64,000 bases of DNA, taken from NCBI GenBank assembly GCA_022750435.1, contig JAKIVS010000007.1:1-64000 (forward strand), read 5' to 3'. This stretch comes from Thermoplasmata archaeon. GTDB taxonomy: Archaea; Thermoplasmatota; Thermoplasmata; Lutacidiplasmatales; UBA184. Shown in pieces: positions 24,095-33,647 of this stretch (positions within the stretch are counted from its first letter, which is position 1; every line of letters starts with the position of its first letter). Below the pieces are notes generated by a model. The model was not told where the DNA came from, did no database searches, and saw only the letters and a list, made by a program, of their open reading frames with translations. Position numbers and translations under genes: made by a program.

Positions 24095-25060
24095 GTGCCG
24101 GTCCCGGACGTCCGGCCGGCCACCGAGGCCCGCCCCGACGCCCTCCTCGAGCTCGTGCACAGCGCCCGCAAGGAGCTCGTCGCCCGGGGCGAGTCCATCA
24201 CCTCAAGCTGGGTGGAGGAGGCCGCGAACGACCTGAAGGCCGGCCGCCAGGTCGGCTGGACGATCCCGGGTCGGGGCCTCGCCTTCGCCTCGTCCCGGCC
24301 GACGCGGACGTTCGCGCACGTCCATGTCGCGGACGACTCGGACGACGTGGAGGTCGCCGAGGCGCTCCTCGCCGTCCTGATCGCCCACTTCGGCACGCTC
24401 GTCCCACGCCTCGAATCCGGCGTCTCGGGGCTGTCGGAGGAGGCCGAGTCGACCCTCGCCGAGCGGTTCCTCCGGGTTCCGGGAGCCAGCATCCTCCTCA
24501 GGGCCCGAATGGAGCGGCTCGTTCCCCCCGCACTGCCGGGTCCGCCCCTCGCGGACCCGCCGGGATTCGAGCGCACCTCCGTCCGCTCGATCCCGGTCGC
24601 CGCGCTGGCCGAGCTGGACTGGCGCTCGTTCCAGGGGACGCCCGACGAACGGCTGGTCGCGGACACGGTCGAGGAGGACCGGCAGAGCCTGGAGGAGATC
24701 CTGAACGGCCGCATCGGGCGGTTCCTCGAGGAGGCCTCGTGCGCCCTCCTGAGAGACGGACGGGAGCTCGTCGGCGGGATCCTCGTCTCCGAGCACGACC
24801 CGCGGACCGCCGTCGTCCTCGACCTCCTGGTCGAGCCCTCGGAGCGTCGCAAGGGAATCGGCCGGTTCCTCCTCCTCTGGGGTCTGCGCGCCCTGACGGC
24901 CCTCGGGTACAGCTCGGTGCGCCTCTGGGTCACCGAGGCGAACCGCCCGGCCCGAGCCCTCTACGACTCCCTCGGGTTCTCGGTCTCCGGCCGCTCGCGG
25001 ATCTTCCGCTACGAGCGGGAGGGCGGCGGATCGGCCGCGCACCCGCAGACCGCGGCGTGA
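24095..25060 (+). CDS. GNAT-family acetyltransferase with an N-terminal extra domain
   Basis: A 321-residue protein. The C-terminal 150 residues are a clear GNAT domain: VVLDLLVEPSERRKGIGRFLLLWGL holds the acetyl-CoA motif (RRKGIG), and ANRPARALYDSLGFSVSGRS is motif B. The first half has the size of a second, degenerate GNAT-like domain but lacks its motif. GTG start, seven bases after prs, so co-transcribed with it. Its last 52 bases overlap the nuclease gene on the other strand. The substrate is unknown. Confidence 0.78.
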   Translation: MPVPDVRPATEARPDALLELVHSARKELVARGESITSSWVEEAANDLKAGRQVGWTIPGRGLAFASSRPTRTFAHVHVADDSDDVEVAEALLAVLIAHFGTLVPRLESGVSGLSEEAESTLAERFLRVPGASILLRARMERLVPPALPGPPLADPPGFERTSVRSIPVAALAELDWRSFQGTPDERLVADTVEEDRQSLEEILNGRIGRFLEEASCALLRDGRELVGGILVSEHDPRTAVVLDLLVEPSERRKGIGRFLLLWGLRALTALGYSSVRLWVTEANRPARALYDSLGFSVSGRSRIFRYEREGGGSAAHPQTAA

Positions 25061-26373
25061 GCACACCCCTCGGCCATCCATCGCGGGCACGCCGGCAGGT
25101 CCACTCCGGAGCCCGAAACGCGGGCGGCCCGGAGGGCCGCCTCGCGGCGCTCGAACAGGGCGCGGAGCGCGTCCGCGGAGCCGAACCGAACGTGCTGGGC
25201 GACGATCCACGGGCCGTCGGAGGGGACCCGCTCGAGTCCGGTGAACAGGTAGCCGGAGGGCACGCCGACCCCAACGCACCGGAGCGCCAATTCGAGCAGG
25301 TAATGCGGGCGGTCCTGGGCCACGCGGTCGGCCGGGACCACCCGGAGGGAGCGCGTGGACTTGACGAGGCACGGCTCCCCACGGAAGCACGCGACGCCCT
25401 CGGCCGGCTCCCCGGACTCGGCGTGGCTCCATGCATACTCCCCTTCCGGCCCGTCCTCCAATACCCCTTGGAGCGCGCTCCACGTCTCGTCGGCTTCCCC
25501 GGTCGGAGGCGGGGCTCGGCGCTCGGCCGGTGCGTCGGACCGCTCGTCGAAGAACCTGCGGCGGGGGTAGGCGAGGTCGCGATACCGGGCGACGCCCGAC
25601 GGGTCGACGGGGGCCGAGGAGAGCCACTCTGCGATCCGGGTCGCCTCAGCGGGGTTCGGTGCCGGGGGATGCACCTCGTCCAGGATCGTTCCGGCGATCG
25701 GTGTCTCCGTGCCCGCGCAGCCGCACACTCCGGAAGAGCGGTACGAGCACCCTCGGTCGAACCACGCACAGCGGGGGAGTCCGGAGGGGTCTCCGCGCTC
25801 CTTCGCGTCCCGGAGGTTCTGGGCCCGCCGAGCCATCTCGTCCTCGATGCGGTCGACCCGGCCAAACCCGACGTCCCAGACTCCGACCGGGTCGGTGACG
25901 CCGGCCGTCGACGAAACGACAATGAGCCGGCCCTCGGAGTGGCCCGCGAGGGCGGCGTACATCGCGAGCTGCTCGAGATAGGTCGGTCGGCTGGCCCGGA
26001 GGTCCTCCTCGGCCCGAGGGGGGCTCGCCGTCGATTTCAGTTCGACCGGCCGACCATCGAGGACGTCGATTCGCCCGACGATCCCGCGCCGCCGGACCCG
26101 CACCTCGCGTGCGCTCGCCGGAACAAGGAAGCGACCCAGGCGTTCGTGCAGCTCTTGGCCGGCCTGAAGCCGGGCCTCCTCCTCCGGAGTGGACGGGAGG
26201 GGGTGGACCGAGCGCCAGTACGCCGCCCGAGGGTCGAGGAGGTCGGTCACCATCACGCCCCGGACCGGACGGTGGGTCCGGTACCGCGTGCGCAGCTCCT
26301 CGGTGAGCGCGGCCGCTTCCTCGACGGTCGCGAGGAGAGGGGCAAGCTCCGCGGGGTCGTCGGCGCGCGTCAT
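25009..26373 (-). CDS. tandem Cas4/RecB-like PD-(D/E)XK nuclease with a degenerate second domain
   Basis: A 454-residue protein made of two related Cas4-like halves. In the first, VTDLLDPRAAYWR and GQELHERLG start the fold. GRIDVLDGRPVELKST gives the catalytic D...ExK (about residues 105-120). YLEQLAMYA is the QxxxY motif, and CAWFDRGCSYRSSGVCGC is a Cys cluster that could bind Fe-S. The second half repeats the order: CLVKST in place of VELKST, RPHYLLELAL, and CPRWMAEGCAHAAVCGC. The catalytic Asp and Glu are lost but the Cys cluster is kept. ATG 26373 is leaderless relative to TATA at 26396-26399. No CRISPR array or cas1 is in the window, so a DNA-repair role is more likely. Confidence 0.8.
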   Translation of the reverse strand: MTRADDPAELAPLLATVEEAAALTEELRTRYRTHRPVRGVMVTDLLDPRAAYWRSVHPLPSTPEEEARLQAGQELHERLGRFLVPASAREVRVRRRGIVGRIDVLDGRPVELKSTASPPRAEEDLRASRPTYLEQLAMYAALAGHSEGRLIVVSSTAGVTDPVGVWDVGFGRVDRIEDEMARRAQNLRDAKERGDPSGLPRCAWFDRGCSYRSSGVCGCAGTETPIAGTILDEVHPPAPNPAEATRIAEWLSSAPVDPSGVARYRDLAYPRRRFFDERSDAPAERRAPPPTGEADETWSALQGVLEDGPEGEYAWSHAESGEPAEGVACFRGEPCLVKSTRSLRVVPADRVAQDRPHYLLELALRCVGVGVPSGYLFTGLERVPSDGPWIVAQHVRFGSADALRALFERREAALRAARVSGSGVDLPACPRWMAEGCAHAAVCGCAADPPPSRS

Positions 26374-26395
26374 CGAACCCGCCAGCGCGGGCGAG

Positions 26396-26430
26396 TATAG
26401 AGGACGAGGGGGCCGGAACGCGCGCTTTAA
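26396..26430. promoter_or_regulatory. back-to-back promoters of the tandem nuclease and nadB
   Basis: TATA at 26396-26399 is centred 25 bases before the minus-strand ATG at 26373. TTTAA at 26426-26430 is centred 25 bases before the plus-strand ATG at 26453. Both mRNAs should be leaderless. Confidence 0.6.
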
Positions 26431-26452
26431 CCCGCCGCTCCCTCCGAGGGCC

Positions 26453-28006
26453 ATGCCCTCGAACGGTCCCCTGATCGTCGGCAGCGGGATCGCCGGGCTC
26501 TACGTCGCCCTCCGGGCTCGCGAGCTCGGCCTCCGGCCGACGCTGATCACGAAGTCGCGCCTCGAGGAGTCGAACACGCGCTACGCGCAGGGCGGCATCG
26601 CCGCCGCGGTCGGGGAGGACGACTCGGTCGGGCGCCATCTCGCCGATACGGTGAACGCCGGCGGGGGCCTCGTCGACCGCCGGGCCGCACGGCAACTGAC
26701 CGAGGAGGCCCCGAAGCGGATCGCCGACCTGGTCCGGATGGGAGTGCCGTTCGACACCTTCGATGGCCGCGTCGCGCTCGGACGGGAAGCGGCGCACTCC
26801 CGGTCCCGGATCCTGCACGCGGGCGGGGACGCCACGGGTCTCCAGATCGAAGAGACCCTCCGGCGGCGGGCCCTCCACGAAGGGATCGAGGCGCGGGAAC
26901 GGACCGTCCTCCGCCGCCTCGTGGCGACGAAGGGGGGGGTGACGGCCACCCTCTCCCGCGACGACGGCCGCTCGGTCGAGGTCGTTGAAGGACGCCCGGT
27001 CGTTCTCGCCACCGGCGGGGCCGGCGGGCTCTACCAGTACAGCTCCAACCCGTCGATCACGACCGGGGAGGGGATCGGCCTCGCCTTCCGGGCGGGGGCG
27101 ACCGTCACCGACCTCGAGTTCGTCCAGTTCCATCCCACGACGTTCTACCACGATGGCGCGCCCCGGTTCCTGATGACCGAGGCGATCCGCGGCGAGGGCG
27201 CGGTCCTCCGGAACGACGCCGGGGAGCGGTTCCTCCCGAAGTACGACCGGGCCGCCGAGCTCGCCCCCCGCGACGTGGTCAGCCGCGCCATCGACCGCGA
27301 GATGCGGAGGACGGGGGCGCCGTGCGTCTGGCTCGATGCCACCGGGATCCCGCGCGACCGGCTGTTCGCCCGGTTCCCGACCATCATCCGGTTCTTGGCC
27401 TCGTACGGCATCGACCCGTCGCGGGAGCCGATCCCGGTGGCCCCGGCGGCCCACTACACCGTGGGGGGCGTCGCGACCGACCTGGACGGTCACTCCACGG
27501 TTCCCGGACTGTTCGGGTGTGGGGAGGCCGCCTCCACCGGCGTTCACGGCGCGAACCGCCTCGCCTCGAACTCCCTCCTCGAAGGGCTCGTGTTCGGCGA
27601 ACGGGTCGCCCGACAGTTGCTCCATCCGACGGCCGGTGCGCCCCCCGCGCCGGGTCGGACGGTCACCGTCCGCCTCCGACCGGGTCGGGGGGCGCCGATG
27701 GGGACCGCCGATTTCGAGGAGGTCCGCAAGACCCTCTGGGAGAAGGTGGGGATCGTTCGAGACGGGCCCGGGCTCCGCGAGGCGGTGCGGACCCTGCAGG
27801 CGGTCGGCGACCGGCTCGAGCCCCCGGAGCGAATCGAACTACCAGGGCCCGGCGCCGACGCGGTCCTGACGGCGCGTCTGATCGCCACCGCCGCGCTTAC
27901 CCGGACGGAGAGCCGCGGGGCGCACTGGCGGAGCGACCACCCCAAGACGCTCGACGCCTGGAAGTTCCACCTGGGCCTCTCCGCCGTCGGTGCTCGAACC
28001 CGCTGA
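26453..28006 (+). CDS. nadB: L-aspartate oxidase
   Basis: FAD enzyme making iminoaspartate, the first step of NAD synthesis from aspartate. [15 protein letters not shown] is the FAD-binding Rossmann motif at the N-terminus. [11 protein letters not shown] is a flavin contact, and [11 protein letters not shown] and [11 protein letters not shown] are catalytic-domain motifs of the fumarate reductase family. [17 protein letters not shown] and [22 protein letters not shown] are NadB signatures. Length 517 fits. Start set at ATG 26453, 25 bases after TTTAA; the open frame upstream is not part of the protein. NadA and NadC are not in the window. Confidence 0.95.
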   Translation: MPSNGPLIVGSGIAGLYVALRARELGLRPTLITKSRLEESNTRYAQGGIAAAVGEDDSVGRHLADTVNAGGGLVDRRAARQLTEEAPKRIADLVRMGVPFDTFDGRVALGREAAHSRSRILHAGGDATGLQIEETLRRRALHEGIEARERTVLRRLVATKGGVTATLSRDDGRSVEVVEGRPVVLATGGAGGLYQYSSNPSITTGEGIGLAFRAGATVTDLEFVQFHPTTFYHDGAPRFLMTEAIRGEGAVLRNDAGERFLPKYDRAAELAPRDVVSRAIDREMRRTGAPCVWLDATGIPRDRLFARFPTIIRFLASYGIDPSREPIPVAPAAHYTVGGVATDLDGHSTVPGLFGCGEAASTGVHGANRLASNSLLEGLVFGERVARQLLHPTAGAPPAPGRTVTVRLRPGRGAPMGTADFEEVRKTLWEKVGIVRDGPGLREAVRTLQAVGDRLEPPERIELPGPGADAVLTARLIATAALTRTESRGAHWRSDHPKTLDAWKFHLGLSAVGARTR

Positions 28007-28053
28007 ACCCCCCGGCCGTGCAACGGTTATCCTTCCCCCTCCCTCGCCGAACC

Positions 28054-29223
28054 ATGGACCTCACGGAATCCGAGACGGACCGCGACCTTCGGGAGGCCGC
28101 GCGCCGGTTCGTCCAGAAGGAGGTCCGGCCGGTCGCCGCCCGCATGGACCGGGACGACTGGTTCCCCCGGGACGTCTTCCGCGCCCTTGGGGAGGCCGGC
28201 TTCCTCGGCCTGACCGTCCCGGAGGCATACGGAGGGCTCGGGCTCTCGTACACCGCCCAGGCGGTCGTGCTCGAGGAGATCGCCCGCTCGAGCCCCGCCC
28301 TTGCCCTCAGCGTCGGGGCGCACTCGAATCTCTGCGCGGACAACCTCGCCCGGAACGGGTCGGAGGAGCAGAAGCAACGGTTCCTCCCCGGGCTCGTCCG
28401 CGGGGAGAAGGTCGGGGCGCTCGCTCTCACGGAACCCGGCGCGGGCTCCGACGCCGTGGCGCTCTCCACCACCGCGCGTCGCGACGGCACCGTCTACGTG
28501 CTGACCGGGACGAAGCAGTTCATCACGAACGGCCCCGTCGCCGACGTGCTCCTCGTCTACGCCAAGACCGAGCCGGCCCGAGGATCGCGCGGCATCAGCG
28601 CGTTCCTCGTGGAGTCCAGCGCGCCCGGATTCTCCGTCTCGCGGGCTCACGACAAGATGGGGATGCGCGGCTCCCCGACGGGCGAGCTCGCCTTCCAGGA
28701 CGTCCGGGTGCCCGCCTCCCAGCGCGTCGGCGCCGAGAACGAGGGCGTCGGGATCGTCATGGGCGGATTGAACGTGGAGCGCGCCGTACTCTCGGCGATC
28801 CCGGTCGGGATCCTCGCCGAATGCCTCGCGCTCTCGGTCGAATACGCCCGGCAGCGCGAACAGTTCGGCCAGAAGATCGGACGCTTCCAGTTGATCCAGG
28901 AGAAGATTGCGAACATGTACCTCGCGCTCGAGTCCTCCCGCCTCCTGATGCTCGCGGCGCTCACTGCGGTGGAGGGCGACACGCGGAGCGGTCGGCAGAG
29001 CTCCGCGGCCCTGACGTTCGCCAGCGAGGCGTCGACCCGCGTCGCCCTCGACGCCATCCAGGTCCACGGCGGCTACGGCTACATGCGCGACCTGCCCGTC
29101 GAGCGCCTCGCCCGGGATGCGAAGCTCCTCGAGATCGGGGCAGGCACGAGCGAGATCCGGCGGCTGCTCATCGCCCGCGAGCTCCTCGGCGCGGGCTTCG
29201 ACTCGAACGACCGCGCCGCGTGA
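28054..29223 (+). CDS. ivd: acyl-CoA dehydrogenase, isovaleryl-CoA dehydrogenase type
   Basis: FAD-dependent dehydrogenase of 389 residues. [14 protein letters not shown] near residue 130 and QFITNG near residue 158 are family motifs. [22 protein letters not shown] and [22 protein letters not shown] are the C-terminal helices. The end motif is [11 protein letters not shown]: the Glu used as base by straight-chain enzymes is replaced, as in isovaleryl-CoA dehydrogenase. The alternative base is retained in NVERAVL near residue 245. This points to leucine breakdown. TTAT at 28027-28030 is centred 26 bases before the ATG. Overlaps sfsA by GTGA. Confidence 0.88.
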   Translation: MDLTESETDRDLREAARRFVQKEVRPVAARMDRDDWFPRDVFRALGEAGFLGLTVPEAYGGLGLSYTAQAVVLEEIARSSPALALSVGAHSNLCADNLARNGSEEQKQRFLPGLVRGEKVGALALTEPGAGSDAVALSTTARRDGTVYVLTGTKQFITNGPVADVLLVYAKTEPARGSRGISAFLVESSAPGFSVSRAHDKMGMRGSPTGELAFQDVRVPASQRVGAENEGVGIVMGGLNVERAVLSAIPVGILAECLALSVEYARQREQFGQKIGRFQLIQEKIANMYLALESSRLLMLAALTAVEGDTRSGRQSSAALTFASEASTRVALDAIQVHGGYGYMRDLPVERLARDAKLLEIGAGTSEIRRLLIARELLGAGFDSNDRAA

Positions 29224-29963
29224 CGGTCTCCGTCCGCTACCCGGGGCGACCGACCCGAGTGCGGGTCCTCGAGCGGCCGAATCGCTTCCTCGTGGTCGTC
29301 CGGGACGACAACGGCCGTGTTCGGCGCGCCCACCTCCCAAACCCTGGTCGGATGGAAGAGCTCCTGATCCCGGGGGAGACCATCGGATGGGTCGTGCCGG
29401 CACCGGCCGGCCGGAACCGGTCGACGGACTCGACGCTCGTCGCCGTCCGCCACGGCCGCACTCCGGTCTCCGTGGACACCGGGATCGCCACGCGACTCCT
29501 CGGGCAGGCCCTCGGGGCCGGAGCGCTCGTGGGGATCCGGAAGGGCCCGTGGCGACCGGAGGTTCGGCAGGGTCGTCACCGGTTCGACTTCGGGATTCCG
29601 GACCGCGGCGGAACGGGGTGGCGGTCCCTGCTCGAGGTGAAGAGCTCCAACCTTCGGGTCGGATCGACCGCGCTGTTTCCCGACGCGCCGACGGAGCGAG
29701 GGCGCCGCCACCTGGAGGCCCTGGCCGGATTCGTCGGGAACGGTCGGACGGCCGACGTCGTCTTCGCGATCCAGCGGGACGACGTGACGGAGTTCCGTCC
29801 CAACACCGCGCTCGACCCGGCGTTCTCGGTCGCCCTCCAGAGCGCCCGGGACGCGGGGGTCCGACTTCGCGCCATCACGCTTCGCGTCCGTCCCGGCGGC
29901 GCCACGCTTGGCCGTCCGGTCCCGGTCGTCCTCTCGTCGAACGCCGCGCTCGCGTCGTACTAA
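29220..29963 (+). CDS. sfsA: SfsA-family DNA-binding/nuclease-fold protein
   Basis: A 247-residue member of the SfsA (sugar fermentation stimulation) family. [27 protein letters not shown] is the N-terminal OB-fold signature. The C-terminal part carries RFDFGI and LLEVKSSNL, the D and ExK of a PD-(D/E)XK nuclease fold, followed by [17 protein letters not shown]. The role is uncertain despite wide conservation; nucleic-acid binding is established for some members. The GTG start overlaps the dehydrogenase stop (GTGA), so the two are co-translated. Confidence 0.9.
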   Translation: MTVSVRYPGRPTRVRVLERPNRFLVVVRDDNGRVRRAHLPNPGRMEELLIPGETIGWVVPAPAGRNRSTDSTLVAVRHGRTPVSVDTGIATRLLGQALGAGALVGIRKGPWRPEVRQGRHRFDFGIPDRGGTGWRSLLEVKSSNLRVGSTALFPDAPTERGRRHLEALAGFVGNGRTADVVFAIQRDDVTEFRPNTALDPAFSVALQSARDAGVRLRAITLRVRPGGATLGRPVPVVLSSNAALASY

Positions 29964-29998
29964 CCTATTTAGTGCTCGGAAACCCATCGGACACTCGG

Positions 29999-30733
29999 AT
30001 GAGCGGGCGCCCGACCGCTCCTCCCGGGGCTCCGACGCTCCGGGTCGAGGTCCTCAAGGAACTGCAACAGCTCATTGACAGCCGCGAGGCCCGGGATCGG
30101 CTCGAGAAGAGCCCGCTCGCCGAGGCGAAGGGGAAGGAGCACTGGGTGCTCCATCTCCTGCTCCGCTCCCAGGAACTCACGACTGCGCACTTCGACACCC
30201 TCATCGGGACGGCGTACTCGAACCTCGTCGCGCGTCTGCAGGCCCTCGACGACCGCCTCGGCCGCCTCGAGGAGCACGACGCGAGCACCGAGGCCGACGT
30301 CCGTGCCCGATTGGACTCGCTCGACACGAACCTTCTCGCCCGGGTCGACAAGGGGCTCGCCGACGGCCACGAGAAGCTCTCCACCGCCCTCCAGGAAGGG
30401 CTTGGCCAGAACCTCGACGCGAAGTGGAAGCCGGTGGGGGAGTCGATCGAGACGTTCGCGCAGGGCTCCCGTCAGATCCTGAAGGACGTCAGCGACACCT
30501 ACCGGGTCGCGACGCAAACGCGCCTGCTCCTCAACGAGAACGCCCGACGGATCGTCGACCTGGGGCGGGACATCGTGGCTCTCGAGGAGAGCCTCAAGCT
30601 CGTCGTCCAGAAGACCATCGAGGACGGTCTCTCGCCGCTCGAGGCGCGGGTCGCGGCCCTCGAGACCCATTCGGGGCTCGGAACGCCGACGACCAACGGC
30701 GAGCGGCCCGCGACGCCCCCGGCCGAACCGTAG
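29999..30733 (+). CDS. coiled-coil protein, unknown function
   Basis: A 244-residue soluble, acidic, Leu-rich protein. From about residue 75 to 220 it is predicted coiled coil, with heptads such as LQALDDRLGRLEEHD, VRARLDSLDTNLLARVDKGL and IVDLGRDIVALEESLKLVV. No Cys, catalytic motif or membrane helix. The Pro-rich C-terminus is probably disordered. It could be a scaffold or structural protein; chemoreceptor- or SMC-like hinge features are absent. TATTTA at 29966-29971 gives a nearly leaderless ATG. The coenzyme A gene follows 18 bases later. Confidence 0.7.
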   Translation: MSGRPTAPPGAPTLRVEVLKELQQLIDSREARDRLEKSPLAEAKGKEHWVLHLLLRSQELTTAHFDTLIGTAYSNLVARLQALDDRLGRLEEHDASTEADVRARLDSLDTNLLARVDKGLADGHEKLSTALQEGLGQNLDAKWKPVGESIETFAQGSRQILKDVSDTYRVATQTRLLLNENARRIVDLGRDIVALEESLKLVVQKTIEDGLSPLEARVAALETHSGLGTPTTNGERPATPPAEP

Positions 30734-30751
30734 TCCCGGACCGCCGCCGGC

Positions 30752-31567
30752 ATGACCCGTCTTTCTCCCCGCCATCCGCGCTACCGGAGCCTGCGAACGA
30801 GGGCCCACCTCGGTGCGCTCGCCCGCACGGGCGTGGTCGCGCCGGAAGGTCTCATCGCCCACGGCCGCGGCGAAGCGTTCGACTACTTCCTCGGCGAGCG
30901 CACGACCGCATCGGCGCGGCGCGCCATCCGGGCGGCCGCCGTGTGGCTCGCGAACGCCGACCACCCGGTCGTCTCGGTCAACGGGAACGTGGCCGCGCTG
31001 GCCGCGCCGGCGGTGGCCCGCCTCCAGCGCGCCCGCCCCGGTCTCTCGGTCGAGGTCAACCTGTTCCACCGCACCCCCGGCCGCGCCCGCCGGATTGCGA
31101 CCCTCCTACGGTCGGCCGGCGTCCTCGACGTCCTCGGGGTAGTGCCGAACTCGCGTATCCCGGGATTGCCCAGCGACCGGGCGAGGGTCGACCGGCGCGG
31201 AATCCTCGTGGCCGACGTCTGCCTCGTTCCGTTGGAGGACGGGGACCGGACCGAAGCGCTCCGGGCGATGGGGAAGCACGTGATCTCCATCGACCTCAAC
31301 CCGCTCTCCCGGACCTCCGAGACCGCCGACCTCCCGATCGTCGACGAGCTGACGCGGGCCCTCGAAGGGCTCGCGGCCGAGCTGGGGAGGTCACGGCGGA
31401 GGACGGTGGGGGAGTTCCCGCCGTTCGACGCGCGGGGCGCGCTCAGGGCGGCGCGGAGGACGATGGCGCGGCGTCTGACCTCGGTCGGAGCACGTCCCCC
31501 AACGGCACCGCGATCCGCTCGGCGACCTTCTGCAGGAACCCCGCGTCGCTCGCGTCGAACACCTTGA
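30752..31567 (+). CDS. 4-phosphopantoate--beta-alanine ligase (archaeal phosphopantothenate synthetase)
   Basis: Archaeal enzyme of coenzyme A synthesis (DUF137), joining 4-phosphopantoate and beta-alanine with ATP. Signatures are HPRYRSLRTRAHL at the start, GLIAHGRGEAFDYFLGE near residue 33, VVSVNGNVAALAA near residue 73, EVNLFHRT near residue 100, VPLEDGDRTEALRAMGKHVISIDLNPLSRTS near residue 158, and PIVDELTRAL. The recognisable family ends near residue 240. The remaining 30 residues are basic and Ser/Ala-rich, encoded where the gene overlaps the opposing GAF gene by 125 bases. Confidence 0.92.
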   Translation: MTRLSPRHPRYRSLRTRAHLGALARTGVVAPEGLIAHGRGEAFDYFLGERTTASARRAIRAAAVWLANADHPVVSVNGNVAALAAPAVARLQRARPGLSVEVNLFHRTPGRARRIATLLRSAGVLDVLGVVPNSRIPGLPSDRARVDRRGILVADVCLVPLEDGDRTEALRAMGKHVISIDLNPLSRTSETADLPIVDELTRALEGLAAELGRSRRRTVGEFPPFDARGALRAARRTMARRLTSVGARPPTAPRSARRPSAGTPRRSRRTP

Positions 31568-31958
31568 CCCGCGTGCCATCGATGTCGATCTCGCCGAGGA
31601 CCACGCCGTGGTCCATCACCGGGACGACGATCTCGGCGCGGGTCTCGAGGAAGCAGGCGAGGTAGTCCGGGTCCACCTGGACGTCGTCCACGACGACGGT
31701 GCGGCGCTCCCGGGCAGCCCGGCCGCACACTCCGCGTCCCAGGGGGATCTCGACATGCTCGGTCGGCTGGTCTCCCTCCCACGCCACGAGGGAGAGGGTC
31801 TCCCCGCGGAGGGCGTAGACCCCGATCCATCGGTAGTGGGAGAACTCGGCGCGGAGGAAACGGCAGACCTCCTGCAGCGCGTCCTTCCCTTGCAAGTGGG
31901 TGAGGATCGAGCCCACGTGCAGGAGCGCGGGCGTCGTCTGCCGGGGAGGAACCGTCAC
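31443..31958 (-). CDS. GAF-domain protein, free methionine-(R)-sulfoxide reductase-like
   Basis: A 171-residue single GAF domain. FSHYRWIGVYALRGETLSLVAW and PLGRGVCGRAARERRTVVVDDV, then DPDYLACFLETRAEIVVPV and GEIDIDGTRVKVFD, match free methionine-(R)-sulfoxide reductases. Both functional Cys positions, GVCG (resolving) and YLAC (catalytic), are present. This would repair oxidised free methionine, and in other archaea a similar layout is annotated only as GAF. GTG start at 31958 with an AAATTC element near 31990-31998. Opposes the coenzyme A gene with an unusually long overlap. Confidence 0.75.
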   Translation of the reverse strand: MTVPPRQTTPALLHVGSILTHLQGKDALQEVCRFLRAEFSHYRWIGVYALRGETLSLVAWEGDQPTEHVEIPLGRGVCGRAARERRTVVVDDVQVDPDYLACFLETRAEIVVPVMDHGVVLGEIDIDGTRVKVFDASDAGFLQKVAERIAVPLGDVLRPRSDAAPSSSAPP

Positions 31959-32159
31959 GCGCCCGTCCCGGAGGGGAGAGCGCCGAGGGGGAGAATTTCG
32001 GCCGCACCGGAGCGTCCGGCGGCGGCGTTTGAACTCCCGAGGCGTATTCCGCCACGAGCTTTCCAGACTCGCGCCGTACCGGACTGAGCCACCTCGGCAC
32101 CTCCGGTCCGATGGGACCGGTCGAGGGCGATAACAGTATCGAAACTGGGGAAGCCGACG

Positions 32160-32396
32160 TCAGGGAAGCAGCAGGCTGCCGCACCGCGGGCAGCCGGAGG
32201 AGCGCTGCGGGAGCGGGACATCGAGCCCGCACTCCGGGCACGGGACGGGGTCGGGACCGAGCAGCGAGAGGCAATCGAAGCAGCTTCCCCCCCGCCGGTC
32301 GCTGGGGAGCACCACGAGCTCCTTCCCGCAGAAGGTGCAGTGCTGGAAGCGGTCGTCGGGACTCGAAAACGCGCGGTGGTCCGCGAACGAAAGCAT
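32160..32396 (-). CDS. small double zinc-ribbon protein
   Basis: A 78-residue protein with four CxxC motifs: CTFC, CFDC, CPEC and CPRC. They form two zinc ribbons, the second of the rubredoxin-like/DUF double-ribbon type. There is no other domain. The ATG at 32396 (MLSFADHRAF) is chosen because CTTATGTAC at 32422-32431 is placed as a TATA box about 30 bases upstream. The ATG inside that element at 32426 is then unlikely to be translated. Possibly a nucleic-acid- or protein-binding adaptor. Confidence 0.65.
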   Translation of the reverse strand: MLSFADHRAFSSPDDRFQHCTFCGKELVVLPSDRRGGSCFDCLSLLGPDPVPCPECGLDVPLPQRSSGCPRCGSLLLP

Positions 32397-32489
32397 GCGA
32401 GGCGCGCGAGCACGGTCCCCGTACATAAGCGCTCGCCAAATCGGCCCGGGCCGACCGTCCGGAGGGCTCCGGAACGGGGGAAATCAGGG

Positions 32490-33647
32490 TCAGACGGGGA
32501 CCGTCGGACCCACGGGCCGAGGGTGGGGAATCTCCGCCGGCCGGTCCTTCGGGATGAAGTCGCCCTTCGACGGCCGGGTGACGAGCGCGTACCACGGGGC
32601 GAGGACGTCGACGAGCGCGCCGAGCACGCCGTGGAGGGCGAGGCGCGGCCACGAGGCGGGGTGGTACAGGTAGCGCCGGTGCAGCCGGTAGCCCTCGACG
32701 TAGGCGAACACCATCGACGTCCAGATGAAGCCGGTGAAGACGCCGGTGACGATCAGGAGCGGGCCGTAGTGGAACGCCACGCTCGCGACGAGCACCGCGA
32801 CCGATGGGAGAGCGGAGAACCAGGAGAGGGCGGAGTACGCGAGCGTCGCCTTGCGGCGGAGCGGCACCTCGTCGGAACGTCGGAGTGCGTGCAGGACTCC
32901 GTGGACCCACCGTCGACGTTGGCGGAGTTGGTCGCGCATCGAGAACGCGCCCTTTTCGTAGGCGAACCCCTTCAGCAGCCCGAACACCGAGCCGAATTCC
33001 CGCCGGACGCGGATCTCGAACAGGAGGTCCTCGCCAGGGACGTAGCCCCGGGCATCCCAGCCGATGGAGTCCTCGACGTCCGCCCGGGTGAGGAAGTGGG
33101 AGCCGTGGAAGCCGGACGTCGGGTTCCCGGCGGCGGTCATCGAGTCGAGCACCCGGAAGTCGTCGTACGAGCGGGTCAGCTCCTGGACGTGGCTCGGGGA
33201 GCCCGCCCAGTCGAGCGGATACAGGATCACGCCGGTGCCGACGAGGCGGTCGCCCCGGGCCACGAAGTCGGAAATCCCTTCGAGCGTGTCTTGGCCGACG
33301 CACGTCTCCTCGTCCTGGTGGTAGACCCAGATGAGAGGGTCGGAGAGCCTCAGGCGGATTCGCTCCTCCGAGGCGAACTGGAGGGCGCGCGCCTTTCCCG
33401 AGGTGCCCAGCTTCGTTCGGTACGCCCGGGGGATCACCGTCACGGTGACCCCTTCGGTCCGCAGCCCCTCGTACAGGTCCGGATCCGTCGCATAGCCGTC
33501 GGGTTCGATGAGCAGCCAGACGAGGTAGCGGAATCGGAGCTTCGGGGTGTTCCGGACCCAGTAGAGGACCGAGCGTACGGTCGTGGCGAGGGCCCGCGGG
33601 GACGTTCCGATCGCGGTGACCTGGAAGATCACCGTAGGCGCGCTCAC
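32490..33647 (-). CDS. membrane-bound family 2 glycosyltransferase (egghead/cellulose-synthase-like)
   Basis: A 385-residue GT2 enzyme. VIFQVTAIGTSPRALATTVRSVLYW starts the GT-A domain. WVYHQDEETCVG gives the DxD region near residue 115, GEDLLFEIRVRREFG the ED motif near residue 205, and RQRRRWVHGV the (Q/R)xxRW motif near residue 245. Four hydrophobic segments follow, as in enzymes that extrude or membrane-couple their product. The GTG start overlaps the stop of the preceding membrane-protein gene (GTGA), so the two act together, probably in surface polysaccharide or glycolipid synthesis. Confidence 0.85.
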   Translation of the reverse strand: MSAPTVIFQVTAIGTSPRALATTVRSVLYWVRNTPKLRFRYLVWLLIEPDGYATDPDLYEGLRTEGVTVTVIPRAYRTKLGTSGKARALQFASEERIRLRLSDPLIWVYHQDEETCVGQDTLEGISDFVARGDRLVGTGVILYPLDWAGSPSHVQELTRSYDDFRVLDSMTAAGNPTSGFHGSHFLTRADVEDSIGWDARGYVPGEDLLFEIRVRREFGSVFGLLKGFAYEKGAFSMRDQLRQRRRWVHGVLHALRRSDEVPLRRKATLAYSALSWFSALPSVAVLVASVAFHYGPLLIVTGVFTGFIWTSMVFAYVEGYRLHRRYLYHPASWPRLALHGVLGALVDVLAPWYALVTRPSKGDFIPKDRPAEIPHPRPVGPTVPV

